Shown here: positions 7,461-16,096 of the stretch, in pieces
Position numbering within the stretch: position 1 is the stretch's first letter
How the letters are laid out: every line of letters starts with the position of its first letter
DNA from: Microbacterium sp. 1.5R
Lineage (GTDB): Bacteria; Actinomycetota; Actinomycetes; Actinomycetales; Microbacteriaceae
Assembly: GCF_001889265.1 (NCBI RefSeq)
Contig: NZ_CP018151.1
Span: 1,736,001 to 1,800,000, forward strand
DNA length: 64,000 nt
Reading direction: 5' to 3'
Notes under the pieces: generated by a model
What the model was told of the DNA's origin: nothing
Databases searched by the model: none
The model's input: the letters and a program-made list of their open reading frames with translations, nothing else
Program-made: the position numbers and the translations under genes

Positions 7461-8821
7461 ACGCGGAGTTCAGACTGCCCGACCTCGGAGAAGGACTCAC
7501 AGAGGCGGAGGTCGTCCAGTGGCTCGTCGCTCCCGGCGATGTCGTCGCGCTCAATCAGACTCTCGCCGAGGTCGAGACCGCCAAGGCGATCGTCGAGTTG
7601 CCTTCTCCGCACGCAGGCGTCGTCACAGCCCTGCATGCTGCGGCGGGGGAGACCGTCGCAGTGGGCGCGCCGCTGATCGAGTTCGATGTCGAGGGAGCCG
7701 ACGACGCTTCGTCTGCCGCCTCGGATGGCGGCGGTGCTGAGGAGAAGGCGCAACCCAACCTCGTGGGCTACGGAGCTGCGCCATCAGCATCCGGGCGACC
7801 GGCCCGACGTGCCAGACGTGCGGTCGGCGGACGGGCGGCGACCGACACGGCCGTGCTCGAAGCGGCGCCGCACGACGCGTCGCCGACCGTGAGCGTCGAG
7901 GTCGTCGCCGAGCGGCCGCGCTCCACTCCGCCCGTGCGTGCGTATGCCAAGCGTCTCGGGATCGATCTCGTGCTGGTGGCGGCGACGGTGGGGGATCGCG
8001 TGATCACCCGCGGGGATGTCGACGACTACGCGTCTCGCACGGCGACGACCGCAGAACAGGTCGATCCCGCGCCTCCCCGACCGCGGGTTCCGGACGATGC
8101 CGCGAGCCTCCGTGATGGCTCTCGGGAGACGCGGATCCCCATCCGCGGAGTTCGCAAGCACACGGCTGCGGCGATGGTCGAGAGCGCGTTCACCGCACCG
8201 CACGTCACGGTCTTCCATACGGTGGATGTCACGGCGACGATGGACCTCATCGCCTCGCTGCGGGGCGACCGCTCACTCTCGGAGCATCGGATCGGTCCGC
8301 TTGCGGTGGTGGCGAAAGCGGCCTGTCTCGCCTTGAGTCGCACGCCCGGGCTCAATGCCCGATGGGACGAGTCCGCGGGCGAGATCGTGCAGTTCGGATA
8401 CGTGGACCTCGGGATCGCCGCAGCGACCGAGCGGGGACTCATCGTGCCTCACATCCGCGACGCCGAGTCTCTGACACTCACGGAGCTCGCCGATGCGGTG
8501 GCATCTCTCGCCGTCACCGCGCGGGAAGGACGCACATCTCCTGTCGAGCTGGCGGGCGGCACCTTCTCCATCTCGAACATCGGTGTGTTCGGCATCGACT
8601 CGGGCACCCCCATCCTGCCTCCGGGGCAGTCGGGAATCCTCGCCGTCGGCGCCGTCCGGCGCCTTCCGTGGGAGTACCGCGGTGAGATCGCCCTTCGCCA
8701 AGTGATGACTCTCAGCCTGTCGTTCGACCACCGCATCGTCGACGGGGCGGAGGGAGCGAGGTTCCTCAAGGACGTCGCGGACGTGTTGGAGGAACCGGGG
8801 AGGGCGATGCTGCTCAGGTAG
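7457..8821 (+). CDS. bkdC: Branched-chain 2-oxoacid dehydrogenase E2 (dihydrolipoyl acyltransferase)
   Basis: 454-residue E2 core. An N-terminal lipoyl domain carries the lipoylated Lys43 in VETAKAIVELP. A linker rich in Ala, Arg and Pro leads to a peripheral subunit-binding domain at about 155-195 (VRAYAKRLGIDL). The C-terminal acyltransferase domain contains SFDHRIVDGAEG with the catalytic His425 and Asp429. There is one lipoyl domain, as usual for BCKDH E2. The GTG start overlaps the bkdB stop. The last eight bases overlap the convergent tetR gene, so the operon ends here. Confidence 0.93.
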   Translation: MNAEFRLPDLGEGLTEAEVVQWLVAPGDVVALNQTLAEVETAKAIVELPSPHAGVVTALHAAAGETVAVGAPLIEFDVEGADDASSAASDGGGAEEKAQPNLVGYGAAPSASGRPARRARRAVGGRAATDTAVLEAAPHDASPTVSVEVVAERPRSTPPVRAYAKRLGIDLVLVAATVGDRVITRGDVDDYASRTATTAEQVDPAPPRPRVPDDAASLRDGSRETRIPIRGVRKHTAAAMVESAFTAPHVTVFHTVDVTATMDLIASLRGDRSLSEHRIGPLAVVAKAACLALSRTPGLNARWDESAGEIVQFGYVDLGIAAATERGLIVPHIRDAESLTLTELADAVASLAVTAREGRTSPVELAGGTFSISNIGVFGIDSGTPILPPGQSGILAVGAVRRLPWEYRGEIALRQVMTLSLSFDHRIVDGAEGARFLKDVADVLEEPGRAMLLR

Positions 8822-9407
8822 TCGCTCGGAGCGCTGATTCCGCCATCGCGGCGAGCACTGTCGCGGTGGCGGAGCGCTGCCGGGACGCCGCGCGCGTGCT
8901 GTGCGGTGTCGAGTTGATGAGCCCGAAGCACGCTTGCACCCGCAGACGAAGCTCGTCGGCGTCGGCATCGACCAGAGGGCTCAGGGTCTCGATCCAGAGC
9001 TCGATGTATGCGCGCTGCAGCCGGCGGACCTCGGCATGATCCTGAGCGGCGAGATGCGCGACGTCCCGGTCATGCACTCGGATCACATCCGCGTGACCCA
9101 GCGCGAACTCCACGTGGAAGGCGACGAGCGCGCGGATGCGCTCCTCGGGTGTGGACCCGCCAGCCGCGACACTCGTGCCGCCCGAGACCAGGTCATCGCT
9201 CACCTGGACGAGCACGGCGCCGAGCAGCGCCTGCTTGCCGGCGAAGTGGCGGTAGACGGCCGGTCCGGAAACGCCTACGGCAGCGCCGATGTCCTCGAGG
9301 CTCACACCGTTGTATCCGCTCTCGGCGAAGAGCCGTGCGGCTTCTCGGAGGATGGCGTCAGACCGCTCCGCCTTGGCGCGGTCTCGCGCAGTGGGAGGGC
9401 TTGTCAT
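8814..9407 (-). CDS. TetR/AcrR family regulator of the adjacent acyl-CoA carboxylase operon
   Basis: 197-residue TetR regulator. The N-terminal HTH runs from AILREAARLFAESGYNGV to VSGPAVYRHFAGKQAL (about residues 18-65). The C-terminal ligand domain is all-alpha and resembles the SACE_7040-type regulators found beside acyl-CoA carboxylase and dehydrogenase genes in actinobacteria. It diverges from the accD1 operon over a gap of about 110 bases that contains two related palindromes. Repression relieved by an acyl-CoA is the expected mechanism; the ligand is inferred. Its 3' end overlaps bkdC by eight bases. Confidence 0.9.
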   Translation of the reverse strand: MTSPPTARDRAKAERSDAILREAARLFAESGYNGVSLEDIGAAVGVSGPAVYRHFAGKQALLGAVLVQVSDDLVSGGTSVAAGGSTPEERIRALVAFHVEFALGHADVIRVHDRDVAHLAAQDHAEVRRLQRAYIELWIETLSPLVDADADELRLRVQACFGLINSTPHSTRAASRQRSATATVLAAMAESALRATT

Positions 9408-9410
9408 CTC

Positions 9411-9428
9411 AGTTAATCCTCGCTAACC
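9411..9428. promoter_or_regulatory. Second, weaker TetR operator candidate
   Basis: Read on the minus strand, this 18-mer begins GGTTAGCGAGG and matches the core of the main palindrome at 13 of 18 positions. It lies directly upstream of the tetR ATG, with its centre 28 bases from the main site. A two-site arrangement would allow control of both directions. Confidence 0.45.
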
Positions 9429-9436
9429 TGATGCGA

Positions 9437-9458
9437 TCGGTTAGTGAACACTAACCGA
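9437..9458. promoter_or_regulatory. TetR operator candidate (main palindrome)
   Basis: Ten-base perfect arms TCGGTTAGTG (9437-9446) and CACTAACCGA (9449-9458) flank a two-base AA centre. The palindrome sits midway between the divergent tetR and accD1 genes and is the strongest dyad in this gap. Confidence 0.7.
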
Positions 9459-9519
9459 GAAAGCATCGAATGCGCCAGGGCGATGACGCCGGCGCGATGT
9501 GGTCGAGGAGGACGTCACG

Positions 9520-11073
9520 ATGCCCGCAACCCAGCAGTCTCTCGCTGCCGAGCTGCACGAACGACTGGCCGTCGCCGCTCAAGGGGGGCCGCAGGCATCC
9601 CGGGAACGGCACATCGCGCGCGGCAAGCTCCTCCCGCGTGATCGTGTGACCAGACTCCTCGACGAGGGCAGCCCCTTCGTCGAGATCGCCCCGTTGGCGG
9701 CCGACGGACTGTACGGGGGAGAGGCGCCAGCCGCAGGAGTCATCGCGGGGATCGGCCTCGTCCACGGCAGGCACGTGATGGTCGTGTGCAACGACGCGAC
9801 AGTCAAGGGCGGAACCTACTATCCGCTCACGGTCAAGAAGCACCTGCGCGCACAGGAGATAGCGCTCGAGAATCGACTTCCGTGTCTCTACCTCGTCGAC
9901 TCCGGCGGCGCCTTCCTCCCCAAGCAGGACGAGGTGTTCCCGGACCGCGAGCACTTCGGACGCATCTTCTTCAACCAGGCCAGGATGTCCGCGGAGGGGA
10001 TCCCGCAGCTCGCCGCCGTGCTCGGTTCGTGCACGGCGGGCGGAGCCTATGTCCCCGCGATGAGTGACGAGACCGTCATCGTGCGCGGCCAGGGGACGAT
10101 CTTCCTCGGCGGCCCTCCGCTCGTGAAAGCGGCGATCGGTGAGATCGTGTCGGCGGAGGAGCTCGGCGGCGGCGAACTGCACGCCCGGCGCAGCGGGGTG
10201 GTCGACCATCTCGCCGAGGATGACGAGCACGCACTCGAGATCCTGCGCGACATCGTCGCCACCCTGCCGTCGCCCCTCGCTCCGGTCTGGGACGTGGTCG
10301 AGTCGCGTCGGCCGTCCGAACCCGGCTCGCTCTATGACGTCGTCCCGGTCGACGTCAACACCCCGTACGACGTGCACGAGGTGATCGATCGGCTGATCGA
10401 CGGCGGCACGTTCCGCGAGTTCAAGAAGGAGTACGGCACGACTCTCGTCACCGGCTTCGGGCGCCTGCACGGGCACCCGGTCGGGATCGTCGCGAACAAC
10501 GGAGTGCTCTTCAGCGAATCCGCCCTCAAGGGCGCGCACTTCATCGAGCTCTGCGACCAACGCGGCATCCCTCTGGTGTTCCTGCAGAACATCTCCGGCT
10601 TCATGGTCGGATCGGATGCCGAGGCGGCCGGCATCGCGAAGGACGGAGCGAAGATGGTCACCGCTGTCGCCAGCACCCGCGTGCCGAAGCTCACCGTCAT
10701 CATCGGCGGATCCTTCGGGGCCGGCAACTACTCCATGTGCGGACGTGCGTACTCGCCTCGCTTCCTGTGGACGTGGCCGGCGAGCCGTATCTCGGTGATG
10801 GGCGGCGCCCAGGCGGCCTCCGTTCTCGGGACGGTGAAGGACGACCAGCTGACGGCTCGCGGACAGGCGTGGAGTACCGACGAGAGGCTCGCGTTCGAAC
10901 AGCCCATCCGGGAGCAGTACGAGACCCAGGGTGAGCCGTACTACGCCACCGCGCGCCTGTGGGACGACGGCATCATCGACCCCGCCCAGACCCGTGACCT
11001 GCTGGGGCTCGCCCTCGATGTGGTCGCGCGAAGCCCTCTGCCCGAGCCGCGTTTCGGCCTCTTCCGGATGTGA
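9520..11073 (+). CDS. accD1: Acyl-CoA carboxylase carboxyltransferase (beta) subunit, probable methylcrotonyl-CoA carboxylase
   Basis: 517-residue carboxyltransferase with both crotonase-fold halves. The N-half contains [11 protein letters not shown] and [15 protein letters not shown]; the C-half contains [13 protein letters not shown] and [18 protein letters not shown]. It transfers CO2 from carboxybiotin to an acyl-CoA. It resembles MCC beta / AccD1 rather than propionyl-CoA carboxylase, and the operon composition supports 3-methylcrotonyl-CoA as substrate. ATG at 9520 is chosen because GAGGAGGA lies eight bases upstream; an upstream GTG at 9499 has no such site. It overlaps the next gene by four bases. 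Confidence 0.9.
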   Translation: MPATQQSLAAELHERLAVAAQGGPQASRERHIARGKLLPRDRVTRLLDEGSPFVEIAPLAADGLYGGEAPAAGVIAGIGLVHGRHVMVVCNDATVKGGTYYPLTVKKHLRAQEIALENRLPCLYLVDSGGAFLPKQDEVFPDREHFGRIFFNQARMSAEGIPQLAAVLGSCTAGGAYVPAMSDETVIVRGQGTIFLGGPPLVKAAIGEIVSAEELGGGELHARRSGVVDHLAEDDEHALEILRDIVATLPSPLAPVWDVVESRRPSEPGSLYDVVPVDVNTPYDVHEVIDRLIDGGTFREFKKEYGTTLVTGFGRLHGHPVGIVANNGVLFSESALKGAHFIELCDQRGIPLVFLQNISGFMVGSDAEAAGIAKDGAKMVTAVASTRVPKLTVIIGGSFGAGNYSMCGRAYSPRFLWTWPASRISVMGGAQAASVLGTVKDDQLTARGQAWSTDERLAFEQPIREQYETQGEPYYATARLWDDGIIDPAQTRDLLGLALDVVARSPLPEPRFGLFRM

Positions 11074-13001
11074 CCGCAATGACGAACAGTGTCCCCACCT
11101 CCCATCGTTTCGACAGCGTCCTCGTCGCCAATCGAGGCGAGATCGCACGCCGGGTCATCCGCACTCTCAGTGCGATGGGCATCCGCAGCGTCGCCGTCTA
11201 CAGCGATGCGGATGCCGACGCCCCCCATGTGCGCGAGGCCGATCAAGCCGTGCGGATCGGCCCGGCGCCGGTCGCCGAGTCGTACCTCGACATCGATGCC
11301 GTCATCGCCGCAGCCCGCGCGACCGGAGCGCAGGCCATCCATCCGGGCTACGGATTCCTCTCGGAGAGCGTCGGGCTGGCCGAGGCATGCGCGGAGAGCG
11401 GCATCGTCTTCATCGGTCCGTCGGTCGACGCACTCCAGATCATGGGAGACAAGGCGAAGGCCCGCGACCATGTCGTGCGATCCGGGGTCCCGGTGGTGCC
11501 GGGTTTCGATGCGAGAGGACTGTCGGACGCGGAGATCGCTGACGAGGCCGACGCTGTCGGCTACCCGCTGCTCGTCAAGCCGAGTGCGGGCGGCGGCGGC
11601 AAGGGTATGGAGGTCGTCGAGGCGGCATCCGGGCTCAGCGCCGCACTGGCGTCCGCTCGACGGGTGGCGCGTTCGGCGTTCGGTGACGACTCCCTGATCC
11701 TGGAGCGGCTCATCCGACGCCCCCGGCACATCGAGGTGCAGGTGTTCGGCGACGCTCACGGAACGGTGATCACCCTCGGCGAGCGCGAGTGCACGCTGCA
11801 GCGACGTCACCAGAAGGTGATCGAGGAGGCTCCCTCTGCGGGGATCCCCGAGTCGACGAGGGACCGACTCCTCGAAGCCGCCACGCAGGCCGCACAGAGC
11901 GTCTCGTACGTCGGCGCCGGAACCGTGGAGTTCCTCATCGACGCCGATGCTCCGGACCAGGTCTTCTTCATCGAGATGAACACCCGTCTGCAGGTCGAGC
12001 ACCCCGTCACCGAGGAGGTCACCGGCCTCGACCTCGTCGCCCTGCAGATCCACGTCGCGGCAGGCGGACTTCTCGACCCTGCGCCGGGTCTGCACGGTCA
12101 CGCCGTCGAGGCGCGCGTGTACGCGGAATCGCCGGAGCGCGGGTTCCTGCCCTCGACCGGACGCGTGCTGCTGTTCGATCCGCCGCGCGGCGTGAGGGTC
12201 GATGCGGCCGTGGAGACGGGCAACGACGTGACCGGATTCTACGACCCGATGATCGCGAAGATCATCGCGTTCGCTGACGACCGGACCACCGCGCTCCGCC
12301 TGCTCGATGAGGCTCTGAGCAGGACCGTCGTGCTGGGTGTGGACACGAACATCGGGTTCTTGCGCACACTCTGCCGCGATGAGCGGGTCACGGCCGGGGA
12401 CCTCGACACGGGACTCATCGAGACGCTTCTGCCGTTCGTCGAGGAGCCGCCATCGCCGACGATGCTGGCCGCCGCACGGCGAACCGTCTCAGGCACGGAT
12501 GACGCGGTCGGCGCGACCAGGGCGAGTCAGCGAGCGGGCGCGGTGTGGCAGGACCTCACGCAGGACGATCGGCGCGAGATTTCCTTCCGGACCGAACGCG
12601 GCGAGGTCATCCCCGCGCCTGCATCCAGCGGCTCGCGGTCGCGCGCCATGGCTGCGGTGGACGACGACGGTGCGGTCTGGGTCAGCGAGGACGGACGCAC
12701 CGTGCGCCTGGAGCCTCTCGATCGCCGAGCCCTGTTGCTGCACCGTCTGCAGCAGAGGGAGCAGAGCGAGTCCGCGAACGGTCCGGATGCGAGAGCTCCG
12801 ATGCCGGGAAGCGTGGTGGCCGTGCATGTCCGCGATGGCGACGTCGTGACCGCCGGCACGCCGCTCGTCTCGATCGAGGCGATGAAGATGGAGCACCCGG
12901 TGCTGGCGCCCCAGGACGGGACGGTGCGCCTCATGGTCGCCGTCGGCGATCAGGTTCGACGCGACCAGCCGGTCGCGCACATGACGACGGAGGAGAAGTG
13001 A
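11070..13001 (+). CDS. accA1: Acyl-CoA carboxylase biotin carboxylase and biotin carrier (alpha) subunit
   Basis: 643-residue alpha subunit. A biotin carboxylase N-domain begins at [15 protein letters not shown]. The ATP-grasp domain includes [11 protein letters not shown] and the [16 protein letters not shown] active-site segment. The biotin carboxylase C-domain includes [17 protein letters not shown]. The C-terminal carrier domain has the biotinyl Lys606 in [10 protein letters not shown] low-complexity linker precedes the carrier domain. The GTG start at 11070 overlaps the accD1 stop (GTGA); ATG at 11079 is an alternative. With AccD1 it forms the carboxylase of leucine degradation. Confidence 0.92.
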   Translation: MTAMTNSVPTSHRFDSVLVANRGEIARRVIRTLSAMGIRSVAVYSDADADAPHVREADQAVRIGPAPVAESYLDIDAVIAAARATGAQAIHPGYGFLSESVGLAEACAESGIVFIGPSVDALQIMGDKAKARDHVVRSGVPVVPGFDARGLSDAEIADEADAVGYPLLVKPSAGGGGKGMEVVEAASGLSAALASARRVARSAFGDDSLILERLIRRPRHIEVQVFGDAHGTVITLGERECTLQRRHQKVIEEAPSAGIPESTRDRLLEAATQAAQSVSYVGAGTVEFLIDADAPDQVFFIEMNTRLQVEHPVTEEVTGLDLVALQIHVAAGGLLDPAPGLHGHAVEARVYAESPERGFLPSTGRVLLFDPPRGVRVDAAVETGNDVTGFYDPMIAKIIAFADDRTTALRLLDEALSRTVVLGVDTNIGFLRTLCRDERVTAGDLDTGLIETLLPFVEEPPSPTMLAAARRTVSGTDDAVGATRASQRAGAVWQDLTQDDRREISFRTERGEVIPAPASSGSRSRAMAAVDDDGAVWVSEDGRTVRLEPLDRRALLLHRLQQREQSESANGPDARAPMPGSVVAVHVRDGDVVTAGTPLVSIEAMKMEHPVLAPQDGTVRLMVAVGDQVRRDQPVAHMTTEEK

Positions 13002-13003
13002 CG

Positions 13004-14152
13004 ATGCATGAGCTGACCGATGAAGAGCGCGAACTCGCGGCGATGGTGCGCGAGTTCGCCGAGACGGTCGTCGCGCCGCAGTCCTACGAGGCGGACCGCA
13101 CGCACACGCTGTCGATGGACGTGGTCGCCCAGATGGGTGACCTCGGGCTGTTCGGCCTGCCGTTCCCCGAGGAGTACGGGGGTCAGGGCGGCGACTACAT
13201 GGCGCTGGGCATCGCGATCGAGGCGCTCGGACGCGTCGACCAGTCCATCGCCATCACGCTCGAAGCCGGAGTCAGCCTCGGTGCGATGCCCGTCTTCCGC
13301 TTCGGCACCGAAGAGCAGAAGCAGGAGTACCTGCCGGACCTGCTCGCCGGCCGTGCGCTCGCGGGCTTCGGCCTCACCGAGCCGGAGGCCGGGAGCGACG
13401 CGGGAGCGACCCGGACCACCGCCCGGCTCGACGGCGACGAATGGGTCATCGACGGGTCGAAGCAGTTCATCACCAATTCAGGAACGCCCATCACGCGTTT
13501 CGTCACGGTCACCGCGGTCACCGGGAACGAGGGGGGCCGCAAGCAGATCTCGACCATCATCGTGCCCAACGGCACACCCGGTTTCACCGTCGAGGCGCCG
13601 TACGACAAGGTCGGGTGGAACGCGTCCGACACGCATCCGCTCAGCTTCACCGAGGCGCGGGTCCCCGCCGGCAACCTCCTGGGCGAGCAGGGGAGCGGCT
13701 TCCGCAACTTCCTGAGCATCCTCGACGAGGGCCGCATCGCGATCGCCGCACTGTCGACCGGCGCCGCGGAGGGCTGCCTCGAGGCAGCCGTCGACTACGC
13801 GAAGAGTCGCACCATCTTCGGCAGCGCCCTCAGCACGCGACAGAACGCGCAGTTCACCCTCGCGCGCATGCGTGCCCGAGTGCACACGGCACGGCTCGCC
13901 TGGCACCATGCGGCACGGCTCCGTGACGCCGGGCGGCCGTTCGCGGAGCAGGCGGCGATCGCGAAGCTCGTGGCGGGCGAGGCCGCGATGGACAACGCCA
14001 GGGACGCGACGCAGATCTTCGGCGGCAACGGCTTCATGAACGAGTTCCCGGTGGCCCGTCACTATCGCGACTCGAAGATCCTCGAGATCGGCGAGGGCAC
14101 CACCGAGGTGCAGCTCCTCGTGATCGCGCGAGCGCTGGGGCTCGCCGGGTAG
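13004..14152 (+). CDS. Acyl-CoA dehydrogenase (FadE19-like)
   Basis: 382-residue flavoprotein that dehydrogenates a short branched acyl-CoA, expected to be isovaleryl-CoA here. FAD and substrate segments GFGLTEPEAGSDAG and KQFITNSG are present. The C-terminal EIGEGTTEVQ carries Glu364 at the catalytic-base position of SCAD/MCAD enzymes; classical isovaleryl-CoA dehydrogenases have a non-acidic residue there and use another Glu. ATG at 13004 follows GGAGGAG by eight bases and lies two bases after the accA1 stop. It takes the fadE19 position in the mycobacterial locus. Substrate is inferred from the operon. Confidence 0.9.
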   Translation: MHELTDEERELAAMVREFAETVVAPQSYEADRTHTLSMDVVAQMGDLGLFGLPFPEEYGGQGGDYMALGIAIEALGRVDQSIAITLEAGVSLGAMPVFRFGTEEQKQEYLPDLLAGRALAGFGLTEPEAGSDAGATRTTARLDGDEWVIDGSKQFITNSGTPITRFVTVTAVTGNEGGRKQISTIIVPNGTPGFTVEAPYDKVGWNASDTHPLSFTEARVPAGNLLGEQGSGFRNFLSILDEGRIAIAALSTGAAEGCLEAAVDYAKSRTIFGSALSTRQNAQFTLARMRARVHTARLAWHHAARLRDAGRPFAEQAAIAKLVAGEAAMDNARDATQIFGGNGFMNEFPVARHYRDSKILEIGEGTTEVQLLVIARALGLAG

Positions 14153-14199
14153 CGTGGCAGGATGCCATCCGCTCAGCGAACCGAGGAGGTGAGGTGATC

Positions 14200-14679
14200 A
14201 TGCACGACATCGTCCAGCGCGGTCTCTTCTTCGAGGAGTTCGTCACCGATGCCCGATATCTTCATCGCCCTGGGCGCACCGCGACCGAGGCCGACAACGT
14301 CCTCTTCACGACGCTCACGATGAACACCCAGGCGCTGCACCTCGACGACGCCTTCGCCGATGGGCAGCAGCCGTTCGGTGCGCGTCTGATCAACTCGATG
14401 TGGACGCTCTCGACCATGGTCGGGGCATCCGTCGCGCAGCTCACGCAAGGCACCCTGGTGGCGCAGCTCGGGTTGGGCGAGATCGCCTTCCCGCATCCGC
14501 TGTTCGCCGGTGACACGCTGTACACCGAGAGCGTGGTCGTCGACAAGCGGCTCTCGACGTCACGAGCGGGGCAGGGGATCGTGACCATCGCGCATACCGG
14601 ACGCAACCAGGACGGCACAGTCGTCGCCACCGCGACCCGAACGGTGCTCGTGCACTGCCTTCCCGAGGGGGAACGATGA
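14200..14679 (+). CDS. MaoC-like (R)-specific enoyl-CoA hydratase
   Basis: 159-residue single hotdog-fold hydratase. The family signature is seen in ALHLDDAFADG, with the catalytic Asp/His region, and PHPLFAGDTLYTE, typical of MaoC proteins next to citE. ATG at 14200 is chosen because AGGAGGTGA lies seven bases upstream; the GTG at 14194 is too close to that site. In the equivalent M. tuberculosis cluster the homologue (Rv2499c) acts on itaconyl-type CoA esters; here hydration of 3-methylglutaconyl-CoA to 3-hydroxy-3-methylglutaryl-CoA would complete leucine breakdown. It overlaps citE by four bases. Confidence 0.85.
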   Translation: MHDIVQRGLFFEEFVTDARYLHRPGRTATEADNVLFTTLTMNTQALHLDDAFADGQQPFGARLINSMWTLSTMVGASVAQLTQGTLVAQLGLGEIAFPHPLFAGDTLYTESVVVDKRLSTSRAGQGIVTIAHTGRNQDGTVVATATRTVLVHCLPEGER

Positions 14680-15482
14680 GCTTCGATCTCGGACCGGCAC
14701 TGCTCTTCTGCCCTGCCGATCGACCCGAACGGTTCCGCGGCGCCCTCGAGAAGGCGGACGCTGTCATCCTCGACCTCGAAGACGCGGTGCTGGCCGAGGC
14801 GAAGGCCGCAGCTCGCGACAATCTCGTCGATGCCGACCTGGACCCCGATCGAGTGATCGTCCGCGTGAACGCACCGGGTTCCGACGCCTTCGTCTCAGAC
14901 CTCGCCATGCTCTCTCAGACCGCCTTCCGCACCGTGATGGTCGCGAAGACCGAGAGCGCTGAGAGCCTCACCGCTTTCGACGAGAGGTTCTCGTTGATCG
15001 CCCTGTGCGAGACGGCGAAGGGGATCCACGCGGCAGATCGCATCGCAGCACATCCGCAGGTCGTCGCGATGATGTGGGGCGCGGAGGATCTCGTCGCCTC
15101 CCTCGGCGGCACATCGAGCCGCACACCGGAGGGTGGCTATCGAGACATCGCGCGCTATGCCCGCTCCCGCGTTCTCCTCGAAGCGGGGGCACAGGGCAAG
15201 GGCGCCATCGACGCCGTGCACATCGAGATCGGCGATGTCGCAGGTCAGGAGGCCGAGGCTGTCGACGCTGCCGCGTCCGGGTTCGTCGCGACCGCGTGCA
15301 TCCACCCGAGTCAAGTGGCGGTCATCCGCGCGGCGTACGCTCCAGACGACGCGACGCTCGAGTGGGCCCGCCGGGTTCTCGCCGCCTCAGCGAGCGAGCG
15401 AGGCGTGTTCCGCTTCGACGGACGCATGATAGACGAGCCCGTGCTGAGGCATGCTCGGTCGCTGCTCGGTCGCACCCGCTGA
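14676..15482 (+). CDS. CitE-like (HpcH/HpaI) CoA-ester lyase
   Basis: 268-residue TIM-barrel lyase of the CitE-like family. Metal and substrate landmarks are ILDLEDAV (acidic pair), VRVNAPGS (Arg), IALCETAKGI (metal Glu) and MWGAEDLVASLGG (metal Asp). The stand-alone protein is not part of citrate lyase, because no alpha or gamma subunit genes are present. The M. tuberculosis homologue in the same gene order, Rv2498c, is described as an (R)-3-hydroxy-3-methylglutaryl-CoA lyase working in leucine and itaconate breakdown; that is the likely role here. ATGA overlap couples it to maoC. Confidence 0.88.
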   Translation: MSFDLGPALLFCPADRPERFRGALEKADAVILDLEDAVLAEAKAAARDNLVDADLDPDRVIVRVNAPGSDAFVSDLAMLSQTAFRTVMVAKTESAESLTAFDERFSLIALCETAKGIHAADRIAAHPQVVAMMWGAEDLVASLGGTSSRTPEGGYRDIARYARSRVLLEAGAQGKGAIDAVHIEIGDVAGQEAEAVDAAASGFVATACIHPSQVAVIRAAYAPDDATLEWARRVLAASASERGVFRFDGRMIDEPVLRHARSLLGRTR

Positions 15483-15508
15483 TCGAATGACCTGTGGCGG
15501 TCGGTCGT

Positions 15509-16096
15509 TCAGACCAGGATCGCCTGGTCGATGAGACGCAGAGATCCGGGGGAGGCCTCGAAACGGTGGGCGGAACCGTTCGCGAGCACCTCGCCGACGC
15601 GCGGCAGCGTGCCGCCCGAGACGTGGTTGATCAGTGACCGGATCACGCCGCCGTGCGTCACGACGATGACGGACTCCGCCACCGGTGCGGAGCGACGGCG
15701 AGCATCGCGGGCGATCGCGTCGAGGGCGACCAGCGCCCGTTCGGCGACACCTTCCAGGGTCTCCGCGCCGGGAACCGGCGAGAGCCAATCGCCGTACTTC
15801 TCGATGTAGTCGGAGACCAGCATGCCCTCGCCCTCACCGAACTCGCGCTCGCGCATGTCCGGCACCAGCACGGGAGCCCCGAGGCCCAGGCTTTCGGAGA
15901 TGATCTCTGCCGTCTCCCGCGCCCGCTTCAGCGGGCTGGCGTAGATCGAGTGATGTGTCACGCCCTCGAGACGATCCGCGGCGGTCCGTGCGTCCGCACG
16001 GCCCTTCTCGTTCAGGGGGATGTCGGTGGAGCCCTGGATCCGTCGGGCGAGGTTCCAATCCGTCTGGCCGTGGCGGATGAGCGTGAGCAGAGTCAT
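15509..16096 (-). CDS. Histidine phosphatase (phosphoglycerate mutase-like) family protein
   Basis: 195-residue branch-2 histidine phosphatase. The catalytic RHGQTDWN is at residues 8-15, the second Arg is in YASPLKRARETA, the acid is in REFGEGEG, and VVTHGGVIR carries the second His. Such proteins are usually phosphatases of small metabolites rather than glycolytic mutases. Its ATGA start overlaps the sir2 stop, so the two are co-translated. Convergent with citE, with only 26 bases between the stops. Confidence 0.88.
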   Translation of the reverse strand: MTLLTLIRHGQTDWNLARRIQGSTDIPLNEKGRADARTAADRLEGVTHHSIYASPLKRARETAEIISESLGLGAPVLVPDMREREFGEGEGMLVSDYIEKYGDWLSPVPGAETLEGVAERALVALDAIARDARRRSAPVAESVIVVTHGGVIRSLINHVSGGTLPRVGEVLANGSAHRFEASPGSLRLIDQAILV

